This document shows positions 24,890 through 35,089 of a stretch of 64,000 nt of DNA, piece by piece (positions within the stretch are counted from its first letter, which is position 1; each line of letters starts with the position of its first letter). A program made the position numbers and the translations under genes. Source of the DNA: Diphasiastrum complanatum (taxonomy: Eukaryota; Streptophyta; Lycopodiopsida; Lycopodiales; Lycopodiaceae). The notes below the pieces were generated by a model. It was not told the DNA's origin and did not search any database. It was given only the letters and a program-made list of their open reading frames with translations. The stretch lies in assembly GCA_029204225.1 (NCBI GenBank), contig CM055102.1:456839-520838 (forward strand), in the 5' to 3' direction.

Positions 24890-25657
24890 TTATATGCTGA
24901 CCCCCAAAAATGGTACCAAGGGACACCGCATAATGTGCAACCACTTCTTATAAGAAAGAGAATCCAAGGCTCTTAACTGCTTAAGGGACATATGCAAAGC
25001 GCCCAATGCATTGATGACACTAATAGTCACGCCTTTCAGTTGGCTTGCAAGAACATTTCTTCCAACACAAAATTCATAGCCAGGTGAATGTGATATTGGG
25101 GCAAGTGAAACTATAGCTTGTGTCAATGAATACCCAAAAAATGGGCTTAACCTTTTAGTACTATGTCTAGTGTAACTAACAAGAACTAGCACGGATATTA
25201 TCAACACCTTGTAATGGTTATCAACACGTGCTTGCTTGACTGTGGTACAAGGTGTTGATAATATCCGTGCTAGTTCTTGTTGTGTGAATGACCTTTTCGG
25301 GTGTACTCTCCCTTGATTTGGCCTTTTTAGTACTAATGTAACCACATCTATTGTTGGACTGGATGTCTTCTTTTCGATGGAACAAATGGACTTTGGTCGG
25401 ACATTGTCCATCATTGATGTTGTCACTGACATTGTTGAAGCTTCTTTCAATCTATAATGTGAATATGACGTGCTTGCTTGACTGCTTTGTCTATCCAGAT
25501 ATTCATGAAATGCCTGAACATGAATATTCTCTTGGGCTATCAACTTTACAAATTGAGTACAAGGTATTGACGATATTCGTGCTAGTTCTTGTTGTGTGAA
25601 TGAACTTTTCGGGTGTACTCTCCCTTGATTTGGCCTTTTTAGTACTAATGGAACCAC
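24890..25657 (-). CDS. Chimeric 255-codon ORF created across the duplication junction
   Basis: The - strand frame starts in copy 2 with two of the ~104-aa repeats, crosses the 68-bp junction without a stop, and continues into the end of copy 1 (SYTRHSTKRLSPFFGYSL...LVPFLGVSI). At the far end of copy 2 the same tail exists as a separate frame, 28060-27761. The fusion is a product of the rearrangement. The first codon of the called frame may not be a true start, and expression is unknown. No known domain is recognised. Confidence 0.35.
   Translation of the reverse strand: MVPLVLKRPNQGRVHPKSSFTQQELARISSIPCTQFVKLIAQENIHVQAFHEYLDRQSSQASTSYSHYRLKEASTMSVTTSMMDNVRPKSICSIEKKTSSPTIDVVTLVLKRPNQGRVHPKRSFTQQELARILSTPCTTVKQARVDNHYKVLIISVLVLVSYTRHSTKRLSPFFGYSLTQAIVSLAPISHSPGYEFCVGRNVLASQLKGVTISVINALGALHMSLKQLRALDSLSYKKWLHIMRCPLVPFLGVSI
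25178..25245. repeat. Junction filler with inverted 54-nt copy
   Basis: Bases 25178-25231 are the reverse complement of about 22350-22403, the sequence that straddles the left edge of copy 1. They are followed by TTGCTTGACTG, which matches the direct strand near 22340-22350. The filler therefore combines an inverted and a direct scrap of the same breakpoint. Confidence 0.85.
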
Positions 25658-26327
25658 ATTTGTCGTTGGATTGGATGTCTTCTTTTCGATGGAACAAATG
25701 GGCTTTCATCGGACATTGTCCATCATTGATGTTGGAGCTGAATGACCGTTTTGAATCTTTGATGTTTCTTTTCCAATGGCTTGTGATCTAAAGGCTACAT
25801 GATCGTGCTTGCTTGAGAACCTTGTATTGGTTTACTGCCAAGAAATCCACTTGTCACATGTTCTCTTTATAGTACAACATGTATTGATTGTTGTAGAAGA
25901 CTTGGTATAATTGGATTGATTTCATATGTTGATGGAGGTTTGATTGATTCTACCAAATCTATCTTTTGTGATACTATTGTCGATGGATCTCGGAATGACT
26001 CTATGCATTTTGTGAGTTTAGAGGAATTGTCGTATCATTCTCTATCATACAATCTAAAAAAACATCAACTCACATTAGTTACAATATGCACATTAGTTAC
26101 AATATGTTTTTCATAATCAATCTAAATCTAATAGATCCAACATATATTTAGCTTCAAAAATTAAATCTTAAATACATCTATGAATTGTGAAAGATTCAAC
26201 TAGTTTCATCACATTTTGCTATATTTTCCTATTTGGCATATTGAGGCCAAAACTTGTTTTAGACTTAGAGATTGACTTTTCAAAGTTCATTAGTCTAAAT
26301 TTCATTTGAATAAACACTTTTTGAAAG

Positions 26328-26837
26328 TGTGGGAAAGTTAGAATGCGAGTTTGAGTAGATTCAAATTTGAATAGTTGGGTACATTGAATCTAGACCCAAA
26401 ATTAGTAGAGTTAGCATTTTGGTGGGAAAGCCATAGGGTTTGGACCTGCTATAAAGGGATGTAACTTGTGGAGAAAGTATTCTTCTCTCTTCTCTATCTC
26501 GTTTCATACTTATACATGGTTCTCTTGGGTTCTACTATCCATTGGTGCACTAGTTTGGTGATTGCTTGCAATTCTATGTGTAGAATAATCTATATTTGTT
26601 ATTTTTGGGTCCACATGTGTGAAATACAGTAGCTTGCTGGTTTTGTATGGACAACAATAGTAATTTATCATTTCATTCAATTTTGATCTAGTTCTATTGG
26701 TGTTTGCAACTCATTTTGTGTGTAGACGCTGATTTTTCTACATTGGTGAGATTGGTAGTGTATTTCTCTTTCTAACCAAAGATCATTCAAGTATATTGGA
26801 TCTTAAGGATCTAAAATCTTTCACATGGTATCAGATC
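26328..26837 (+). mobile_element. Copia 5' LTR and primer site, copy 2
   Basis: Same structure as the copy-1 LTR: the LTR is 26328-26825 and the primer-site variant TGGTATCAGATC is 26826-26837. Confidence 0.65.
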
Positions 26838-27426
26838 TTGTGTTTCAAGTTATGAAGGAGGAAATCAAATCTATCAATGATTTGGTGAAGATATCAAGTC
26901 TAGAGCATGCTAGAGAGGATTCTACACCAAAATCGAGTTTTTTTGCTTTTGTAGATTGGATCTTTTGTAGATCAAAATACTATATAGGTCAATATACTTG
27001 ATCAATTCCAATTTTTGAATTCACATACTGGATTTGGCCCATTTTTGAATCATTGGATTAGCCTAAGTGGTGGCTTATAGATTGCATATCAAATTTTCAG
27101 CATTAGCATGTAGATTTGGAATAGTCAACTTTTTGTGATTTTGTCAAAATCCTAATTTTGATTGGATATCTAGATAGTGAGGTTGCTGGACTTCATTTGA
27201 GTGTGTTTCAATCTTAGGAAGTGGAAAAAGTCATTATATTGAGAATAGATCATAGGCTAATCAAGATTCCATGATTCTATGTGTTGATTTGCTTGGATAA
27301 GTGCTAGAAGAGAATTTGTGAGATAGTTTCAAATCTTGGTGATTTCTTTTGAAAGCATTTGTTGTTGTTCAGAGGAGTGCTTTGTTCATTGAAACAGGTT
27401 GAAAGAGAAGATCAAGTCATTGCTAC

Positions 27427-27671
27427 ATGGCAACCTCAATTGGAGTCATGTTGGAAGCCAATGATAGGCTTACCTCAAGTAACTATTCATTGTATAAAGT
27501 GAGGATGGAGTCACTTCTTGAGATGAATGATGTTTTGGATATTGTTGTAGGTTTGGAGGAGAGACCAGAAACACAACAAGATCAATTGACGTAATGCAAG
27601 AGGGCCAACAAGGCTCTACACATGATAAAGATTCTATTAGCAATCACTAATTAGCTCAAAATGTTGAAAAA
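27427..27671 (+). pseudogene. Copia Gag N-terminus, broken, copy 2
   Basis: Carries the same stop codons as the copy at 24556, so the damage predates the duplication. Confidence 0.75.
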
Positions 27672-28048
27672 TTGGGCCATTGCCCTTGCACATGTGAGCC
27701 GCTGTTAGGAGTCCCATGAGCCAACCAACTATGGGGCACACCATTTGCTTAACCACTAACTTATATGCTGACCCCCAAAAATGGTACCAAGGGACACCGC
27801 ATAATGTGCAACCACTTCTTATAAGGAAGAGAATCCAAGGCTCTTAACTGCTTAAGGGACATATGCAAAGCGCCCAATGCATTGATGACACTAATAGTCA
27901 CGCCTTTCAGTTGGCTTGCAAGAACATTTCTTCCAACACAAAATTCATAGCCAGGTGAATGTGATATTGGGGCAAGTGAAACTATAGCTTGTGTCAATGA
28001 ATACCCAAAAAATGGGCTTAACCTTTTAGTACTATGTCTAGTGTAACT

Positions 28049-28404
28049 CACAAGCGTCACAATATATTGTCACAATTTGCATAATTATATGTTCAATGTT
28101 AAAACTTTACTAACCTACTTATGTGACATTCCATGAGATATGAAATGAGTGGTTACATGGTCATTCCAAAGTGCTCTAAAGAGTGCTCATTGACTCAATG
28201 TATATGGACTAGGTATCATTCATGAGGAGGTGGGCTACGTCCTCTAGCAAGATGAGCCGCGGGGCAGCGAATCTAGGTGCAAAATGGCTGTAGCCCACCG
28301 TCGGATGAACAATACCTAACGTAGCATGAGAGAGATAGACGGTCAAGATCTAAAATTTGTTTGCAGCCTGTGCTGTGGTGTTGCGTTGGTGCCTCAAAGG
28401 GCGC
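28049..28404. other. Gene-free spacer before the gypsy LTR
   Basis: No ORF or repeat array is supported. The last ~27 bases (TGTTGCGTTGGTGCCTCAAAGG, about 28377-28403) resemble the reverse complement of 30605-30631, which points to a shared piece at two breakpoints of the neighbouring element. Confidence 0.4.
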
Positions 28405-29289
28405 TGGGACTTGGGCGGTTTTTCCAACATGTGCTTAAGTCTAACATCCATCCATCATGCACTTACGTAAAAGCCAACTAAGAAACGTAACAAGCTTAAC
28501 CATTCAGACTTAAGAAAACTGGAATCCCAACCAACCCAAAAGCTAACTCAGAATCTGTCCCCAAAAGGTAACCAAAGGCAAAGACAAGCCACACATGAAG
28601 GCATAGTGGTTGCCAAACTGGCCAATTGGCATAGCGGCAAGCCACACGTCGGTGACGTGGACCCTTAGGCTCCGGCGACGCAAAAAGGTTGTAGTGAGGG
28701 TCCTTCCACTTGGACCAATCCCAGAGGCGAAACCGAAATGGTAATCATCCCCAAGGATCAACTTTATTAGATTTGGAAGAGGTTACATTCATACATAGAC
28801 TGACCGGTCTCGGGGCCACCAACACATGTTGGGCATTGTGCTTGGCTCGTGCTGGTAGAGGGAGCTGAGACCTGGCGACTGGATTCCTGGCGCTGGTTGA
28901 GCTGCCCAAGTTTCTGTCTGTCGGCCTCCCCCTATAGTTCTGGTGTGATTCGGTGCACCCCTCTATCCTGAAACATAGTGCTTTCTGGTAAAGCACGCTT
29001 TTTAGGACTTAGTTTTTATTTTGCTGATTAAGCCTGGCAAGCTTGGCAGAATCAGTCTGGCTCCTGGACCTGGGTCCCGGGAGCCGTTCCGGCGGTAGAG
29101 TCAACTTGCTTCCTGACTAGGCCATGACTCGAGCTCCAAAGCTAGCTCATGACTTGTGACTACTTGACTGGATCACCACAGATCGGAGGCTCAGTCATTG
29201 ACGTTCTAACTTGCTCTGGGACCTTAGGGAGCGTCACCCCTTAGAGTCTTACAGGGCATGTTGGGTGCACCTGAGTCAGCTTTACAACA
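28405..29289 (-). mobile_element. Gypsy LTR, left copy (3' LTR of the - strand element)
   Basis: It is a direct repeat of 31412-32290. On the - strand it starts TGTTGTAAAGCTGACTCAGG and ends ...AAGTCCCA. A purine tract AACGAGGGGAGGA lies immediately before it on that strand (29302-29290), as expected for the 3' LTR. The ORFs within it (28543-28996) also appear in the other LTR and are not genes. Confidence 0.8.
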
Positions 29290-29303
29290 TCCTCCCCTCG
29301 TTT
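29290..29303 (-). other. Polypurine tract of the gypsy element
   Basis: The + strand TCCTCCCCTCGTTT is a 12-13 base purine run on the - strand, directly abutting the LTR start TGTTG. This is the plus-strand priming site used in reverse transcription. Confidence 0.75.
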
Positions 29304-29529
29304 GAAAAAGTTGATATCCTCATCAAGGCCAAACTAGACCTAGGATGCATGGTACGGGCTTAATTCACCGACCTTAACAACTTTGAATCAAAAATACATT
29401 GGTAGTAGCACAGGAAAAGTGTAGATAAAGTTCACTTACGTAAAACCTGTGTAAAGCTGCAAGTGATTTATTGACAAACTTAAGAAAGATACCTGAAAGT
29501 TCCTTGAACTTCAGAATGGCCATGAGTGT

Positions 29530-30630
29530 TCATTGTACAATAACAGATTCATCTAAGCAGTCTTGAAAAATGTTGTTCATCAACGTGCAAAAAGTGGCTG
29601 GTGCATTTGGTAGACCGAAGGACATCACCCTAAATTCGTGGCTCCCATATCGTGTTCGAAAAGTCATTTTGTGCTCATCGCCTTTAGCTATTCGAATTTG
29701 GTGATATCCAGATATGAGATCTATTCGGCTAAAATATCTGGCATGTTTGAGCTGGTCAAACAGGTCATCAATTCTAGGCATGGGATACTTGTTCTTGATG
29801 GTACCTTTGTTGAGCATGCGGTAATCCACACACATCTGCAGTGTCTTGTCCGCCTTTTCCACGAATAACACTGGGACTCCAAAAGGCGAAGCACTGGGTC
29901 TAATGAATCCTTTGTCTATCAATTCACCAAGTTGTCGTTTCAGTTCCACCAACTCTTCTTGGGACATCCTATAGGGTGCTCGTGAAGTTGGTTCTGTTCC
30001 TGGTACCAACTCAATCTTATGGTCAACTGGTCTTCGAGGAGGTAACTTAGCTGGGAGTTCTTCTGGAAACACATCGCTAAATTCCTCTAGCATATCTGCT
30101 ACCTCCTTTGGCAAGTTTTTCTGTTGTGCGTTTTTCCCTTCTGGAACCTCTCTACAGAAACAAAGAAAGCACTTTGACCTTTTCCCTTTCGCCATGCTTT
30201 TAATCACAGATGCCGCAACTAGATTTTGTTCAATATCGGTACCCTTAGCATTCCCTCCAGGCAGAACTTTTGTCATACAGATCTGTCCCTTGTAATCCAA
30301 GAGAACCAAGTTTGAGCTCCTACCCAAAAATGCACTGCAATGTTCATTTAGCTAGGGAAGGCCCAAAATTACATCGAAGGCATCCATCTCTAAAATCAAA
30401 AAGCTAAGTTTAGCCTTCCATCTCCCAATTTGCACCAGGATATTCAATGTTGCTTTGTCTGCGTCCAGTCCTCCCTTTGATGTTTCTACCTTGAGCGTTG
30501 ATGTTACATTTCTGGTCGACAAGCTGAACTGTTCCACTACACTCCTTGAAATATAGTTATGTGAAGCTCTGGAGTCGATCATGAAATCTGACTTCCTCCG
30601 CGCGATCCCTTTGAGGCGCCGGCGCAACAT
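29530..30630 (-). pseudogene. Ty3/gypsy protease and partial reverse transcriptase
   Basis: One - strand frame from 30630 to 29530 is interrupted by a single TAG near 30352. The first part is an aspartic protease, but the DSGAS motif reads DSRAS; it ends FDVILGLP. The second part is the front half of a gypsy reverse transcriptase with PYRMS..EL.ELK.Q, GFIRPS.SPFG.PVLFVEK, CVDYR.LN and SRIDL.SGYHQIR. The frame stops at [13 protein letters not shown], just before the catalytic YxDD. RNase H and integrase are absent, and no Gag precedes it. The mutated protease site, in-frame stop and truncated RT make it inactive. Confidence 0.85.
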
Positions 30631-31411
30631 GTGGTATCAGAGCTGACTAGCCGGTCAGCTACGCAAGTCTCACAGGGATGGCCACGTTTTGAGATTTGTC
30701 AAGACAACCGTTGTGCAAGGTGCTGCCCATAGTGTAAGCCCGGGTGCATCCACGGTCGGGGTAGTCGGCAGAACGGGGGACCTGATGAGGCAAGGTGCTG
30801 CCCTTGAGGTGTAAGCACGGTCAGTTCCCGCGGTTCGGGCCTGGCGCCGTCTGCACGTAGGACAGATGAGGCAATGTGCTGTCATTAGGTTGGTGAAAGC
30901 ACGGTCTGTGCCTTGTGGGGTGCGGGGTGACATATTCGAACTGTTCGGGTTAACCATTGATACAAAGATGCTGCTCGAATTCGGGTGTAAAGCACGGGTG
31001 GTTAGCTGTCGGTGCGGGATAGCTGCCGATCATTTAGCTATAAGGGCTATCGACCAAAAAGTGGTGGGGCATGACTGAGGCAATGTGCTGCTTAATGGTG
31101 AAAGCACAGATGGTTGGATGGATGTTTCCCCGTGGGCTAATGTGGGCGCGGCTAGGCAAAGGTCGTACGTCTAGTCTCAAGGGGAATGTGGCTTGAGAGG
31201 GATCCTCTGTGTTTGCTTTGGTTGGTATGTTCGTTTGTGGTGTGCTTGTTTGGACCTGAATAACCCCTGGTTGCTTAATCTCTTCCAGGTGATCTGATCA
31301 AGTTGGGAGTTGGAGGAGGAGTTTACATTTGTGGGTGGACGACATACAAGTATGGAAAGGAGCTTCCATGGGGCAACCCCCAAGATTGGTTCAAGATTAT
31401 TATTCCTATCC
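30631..31411 (+). mobile_element. Primer site and hairpin-rich leader of an opposite-strand element
   Basis: TGGTATCAGAGCTGAC at 30631 is a perfect plant initiator-Met tRNA primer site on the + strand, although the adjacent protease/RT is on the - strand. After it, five modules occur between 30719 and 31107. Each has GTGCTG followed within 10-20 bases by AAGCAC, able to form a short stem (clearest at 30795-30818, 30876-30902, 30968-30995 and 31085-31107). No ORF is supported. It looks like a retroelement leader from a second element joined head-to-head to the gypsy relic. Confidence 0.6.
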
Positions 31412-32290
31412 TGGGACTTGAGCGGTTTCCCCAACACACGCTTAAGTCTAACATTCATCCATCATGCACTTACGTAAAAGCCAATTTAGAAACGTAACAA
31501 GCTTAACCATTCAAACTTAAGAAAACTGGAATCCCAACCAACCCGAAAGCCAACTCAGACTCCGTCCCCAAAAGGTAACAAAAGCCAAAGACAAGCCACA
31601 CATGAAACCCAAGGAATAGTGGTCGCCAAACTGACCAATTGGCATAGCGGCAAGCCACACGTCGGTGGCGTGGACCCTTAGGCGCCGGCGACGCAAAAAG
31701 GTTGTAATGAGGGTCCTTCCACTTGGACCAATCCCGGAGGCGAAACCGAAATGATAATCATCCCCAAGGATCAACTTTATTAAATCTGGAAGAGGTTACA
31801 TTCATACATAGACTGACCGGTCTCGGGGCCACCAACACGTGCTGGGCATTGTGCCTGGCTCGTGCCGGTAGAGGGAGCTGAGACCTGGCGACTGGATCCC
31901 TGGCGCTGGTTGAGCTGCCCAAGTTTCTGTCTGCAGGACTCCCCCTATAGTTCTGGTGTGATTCGGCGCACCCCCTCTGTCCTGAAACATAGTGCTTTCT
32001 GGTAAAGCACGCTTTTTAGGACTTAGTTTTTATTTTGCTGATTAAGCTTGGCAAGCCTGGCAGAATCAGTCTGGGTCCCGGGAGCCGTTCCGGCGGCAGA
32101 ATCAACTTGCTTCCTGACTAGGCCATGACTCGAGCTCCAGAGCTAGCTCATGACTTGTGACTACTTGACTGGCTCACCACAGATCGGAAGCTCAGTCCTT
32201 GACGTTCTAACTTGCTATGGGACCTTAGGGAGCGTCACCCCTTAGAGTCTTACAGGGCACGCTAGGTGCACCTGAGTCAGCTTTACAACA
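31412..32290 (-). mobile_element. Gypsy LTR, right copy
   Basis: It starts TGGGACTTGAGCGG and ends CTTTACAACA on the + strand and is about 95% similar by eye to 28405-29289. The inner side has no primer site on the - strand, and the outer flanks of the pair (GGCGC and TGTGG) do not form a target duplication. The pair is therefore rearranged or comes from more than one insertion. Confidence 0.75.
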
Positions 32291-32600
32291 TGTGGCTCAT
32301 AATCTGCATGTTCTTAGCGAATGGTGTAATGCCACATTTTTGCTAGTCGTCCCCTCCATGGACAAATAGAAATCATATTAGCATCCTTGCATGGCCATGG
32401 ATTGCTAGACCTTAGAACACTCACACAAAGTATAGCTACTGCCCCTGCTGCTGCTGCCTGAGCTTTACATGGAGTATTGATGATCATGAGTTTAGTCTTA
32501 GAAAAAGCTCACGTAGTTATGCCTCTTTGCTTCAAGCTTAAACAGCATTCAGCTAATTAGCTTTCCTTTCTATTATTGCAACAAAGCTTGCTGCAGTGAA
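32291..32600 (+). promoter_or_regulatory. 5' flank of the P450 gene
   Basis: These 310 bp separate the last LTR base from the P450 start codon and must hold the core promoter and leader, unless transcription begins inside the LTR. AAAGTATAGCTACT near 32426 is a weak TATA candidate. A GCTGCTGCTGC run lies near 32445. No firm element can be assigned. Confidence 0.35.
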
Positions 32601-34458
32601 ATGGGTTTCTGGTGGGTGCAAGTTGGAATTGCCGTCGTTGCTGCAATTGTCTCCTTCTTCATCCACGAGCAAAAGAAACGTCTCAAGCTACATAGAATCC
32701 CAGGGCCAGCTCCATTGCCAGTGATAGGAAACCTTCACATGCTAGGCAAGCGCCCGTACAGGACAATTTATGACCTGCAGAAGACATATGGGTCTATTAT
32801 GCGTTTGTGGTTGGGTTCGCAGCCCGCTGTTGTGGTGAGCAGTCCTGAGTTGATAAAGGAGGTCTTGAAGGATAAGGATCTGCAGCTGGCTGAGCGTCCT
32901 AGAGGAGCCGTATCAAGGTATGTGGCTTATGACTTGCAAGGGCTGTCGTGGGCTCCTTACGGGGAGGATTGGATCCATGCAAGGAAGCTCTGCATGCGGG
33001 AGCTTCTCAGCCCAACTCGGCTCAGGCAATTTCAGGTTATCCACAGCAGCCATAACTAGTTCAACCTGCTTAGAACACCTAATTCTATTCATGTACTGTG
33101 ATGAGGACTGAGAGAGAGTGAGTGCGAGAGAGTCCTGTGCGTGACCTGAGTAAACTGTGCAGCAGCCGTGTTGAAGGTAAAATGGTTAAGGTTAGGAATC
33201 CAACTATTAAGCTTGTGATAAACTTGTACAGGAGGTGAGGAGGGAGGATATGTTGCAGTATGGTTTGCAGCCTATCTTGGATGCGGCCGCACAAGGCACT
33301 ACAGTGGATGTAAGGACGATCGTGAAGAGATACCTCTACACTGACATGGCTCGCATGATGATGCACAAGAGCAAGGTGGACGCAAAAACTGTTATCGCTC
33401 TCGAGGATATTGGACGTGCTGTTGTGCACTTGGTTGTGGCATTCAACCTGGAAGATTATTTTCCCATCTTCAGACCACTGGATTTGCAAGGATACAAAAA
33501 GACGACCAAGAAGGTTATGAAGAAGTACGATGACTTCGTGAGTAAAATTATTGCGGAGCATCGCGATAGAGCTAATGGGACTGCGGTGAAGGAGGACGAT
33601 AAAGACTTTGTGGATGTGCTACTATCTGTTCCAGGCATAAAGAGCCAACCCCTCTCTGAATCGGCACTTAAGAACATCATACTAGTAAGTAGCATAGACC
33701 TCTTCTGCGGAAACAACAGCTTTTACTCATTAAGGAAATCCATAATTGGAATTTGATGGCCTACTTAGCAGTCTGATTTTGGTCTATAACCACAAATGGA
33801 TGGATGCATACAGGATATTTTTGCGTCATCGGCGGATTCCATCAGTGAGGCCATAGAGTGGGCGATGTGCGAATTGCTCCGCCATCCAGAGATTATGAAG
33901 AAAGCTCGAGTAGAGCTGAGCATGGTGGTAGGGAGTGATAGGCTTGTGGAAGAATCCGACATACCCCAGCTTCCTTATATTTACAACATCATCAAAGAAA
34001 CCCTCCGCTTTCACTCAGGATCAGGCTTAACAGTGCGCGTTGCTCGCGAGGATGTGCAAATTGGAGGCTATGAAGTACCTGCTGGGACTTTCATATTCGT
34101 GGCTCAGTGGGCTGTGAGTAGGGACCCGAGATACTGGGAAAGAGCCGACGAGTTCGATCCTGATAGATTTGTTAAAGCACCCAAGGATGTGCATGGTATT
34201 TCCAGCTTTGAATTTATTCCATTTGGTTCTGGCCGACGAATGTGTGTAGGAATCCATCTAGGTGTCATCGGCACAGTGCTAGGTTTGGCTCAGATAATCC
34301 ATTGTTTCGAATGGGAGCTTCCAAATGGAGAGAAACCGGAGGACATAGACATGGACGAAGATCCAGGCTTTACTCTCCCCAAACTCATACCTCTCAACCT
34401 CCTTGCCACTCCGCGGTTACCTCCCCAAGTCTTCCAAGCTTATTCTCTAAACGTGTGA
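32601..34458 (+). CDS. Cytochrome P450, CYP71-clan (A-type) monooxygenase
   Basis: A haem-thiolate monooxygenase that would sit on the ER membrane and take electrons from P450 reductase; the substrate is unknown. Exons are 32601-33035, 33232-33684 and 33814-34458, all phase 0 with GT-AG introns, giving 510 aa, normal for the family. An N-terminal membrane segment (residues ~4-22) is followed by the hinge IPGPAPLPVIGNL. WAPYGEDW and RKLCMRELLSPTRL give the helix C region. The K-helix is KETLR, the PERF-type motif is FDPDRF, and the haem loop is PFGSGRRMCVG. The second intron lies just before the I-helix, a common A-type position. The I-helix reads ASSADS where AGxDT is usual, so the oxygen-handling Thr is Ser and the Gly is lost. 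The C-terminus (LLATPRLP) resembles CYP98/CYP75 relatives, but I cannot assign a subfamily. ATG context GTGAAATGG supports the start. Confidence 0.93.
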
Positions 34459-34865
34459 TCAGCTGAAAAGGTTTTTGTCATCAGTGCACGCTCGACCAGC
34501 TGAAAAGTTTTCTGAACTAGATCATAAATGGACATAATATTATGCCTATATATACACCTCGATCATGAGTATCCAACATCCATCAACAATGCTGATATAC
34601 CATATATGAAGGCACTGATCCAGTACGTTCAACTGATATGCTCAATTAATCAGTTTCATCTTCATTACAGCTAATAGTTGGGTGTACTATCATTTCTCCA
34701 TCAAGCATGTAAATGATTGAATGTTTGTGCTTTAAGCACATGCACCTTATTCTGTAGATCTGTCATCAGGTCTCACTAAATAATCATGAGTACTTCTAAC
34801 TTCATTACAAGAGCTATGTATCCATGTGCTACTATTGATCAAACACTCAAATCACAAAACAAGAC
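34459..34865. other. P450 3' flank
   Basis: It should contain the P450 3' UTR. No exact polyadenylation signal can be assigned. No other gene is seen. Confidence 0.4.
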
Positions 34866-35013
34866 TGTTGGAATATCCATAGTGTAGCACTTTGATCCGA
34901 ATTTAATCTGTTAATAATATAGTCTAAATGTGAGATATATTACATGTGGACCAAGTTGGGTCCCCAACCGTCCCACCCTTACCTCACACACATACACGTC
35001 AAAGACTTACAAG

Positions 35014-35070
<57 letters not shown>

Positions 35071-35089
35071 GTAATATGTATCAGAGCGG
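34866..35089 (+). mobile_element. Small LTR and degenerate primer site
   Basis: TGTTGGAATATCC at 34866 is a typical plant LTR opening. About 211 bp later TGTATCAGAGCGG (35077-35089) resembles the Met-tRNA primer site with one base lost. The (CT)n microsatellite lies just before the LTR end. No internal coding region or second LTR is identified. Confidence 0.45.
35021..35065. repeat. (CT)22 microsatellite
   Basis: An uninterrupted CT run of about 45 bp near the 3' end of the small LTR. The poly-(Leu-Ser) frames it generates are not genes. Confidence 0.95.

Larger units (their letters stand above)
22375..25177. repeat. Recent 2.8-kb duplication, copy 1
   Basis: This copy matches 25246-28048 at a constant offset of 2871 bp across the whole 2803 bp. 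By eye I found only three differences (for example AAGAAAGAG against AAGGAAGAG near 24953). The unit contains part of the 104-aa-repeat ORF, a Copia LTR, its primer site and a broken gag start. Confidence 0.95.
25246..28048. repeat. Recent 2.8-kb duplication, copy 2
   Basis: It is the partner of 22375-25177 with the same internal contents shifted by 2871 bp. The near identity implies a very young event or gene conversion. An assembly artefact from two haplotypes must also be considered. Confidence 0.95.

Noticed and set aside
28543..28996. ORFs of 72-83 codons in the gypsy LTR
   Set aside because: The same frames recur in the other LTR copy and have no domain. They are open by chance in duplicated LTR sequence.
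33085..33561. 158-codon antisense ORF over P450 exon 2
   Set aside because: It is the shadow of the P450 coding frame and includes intron sequence.
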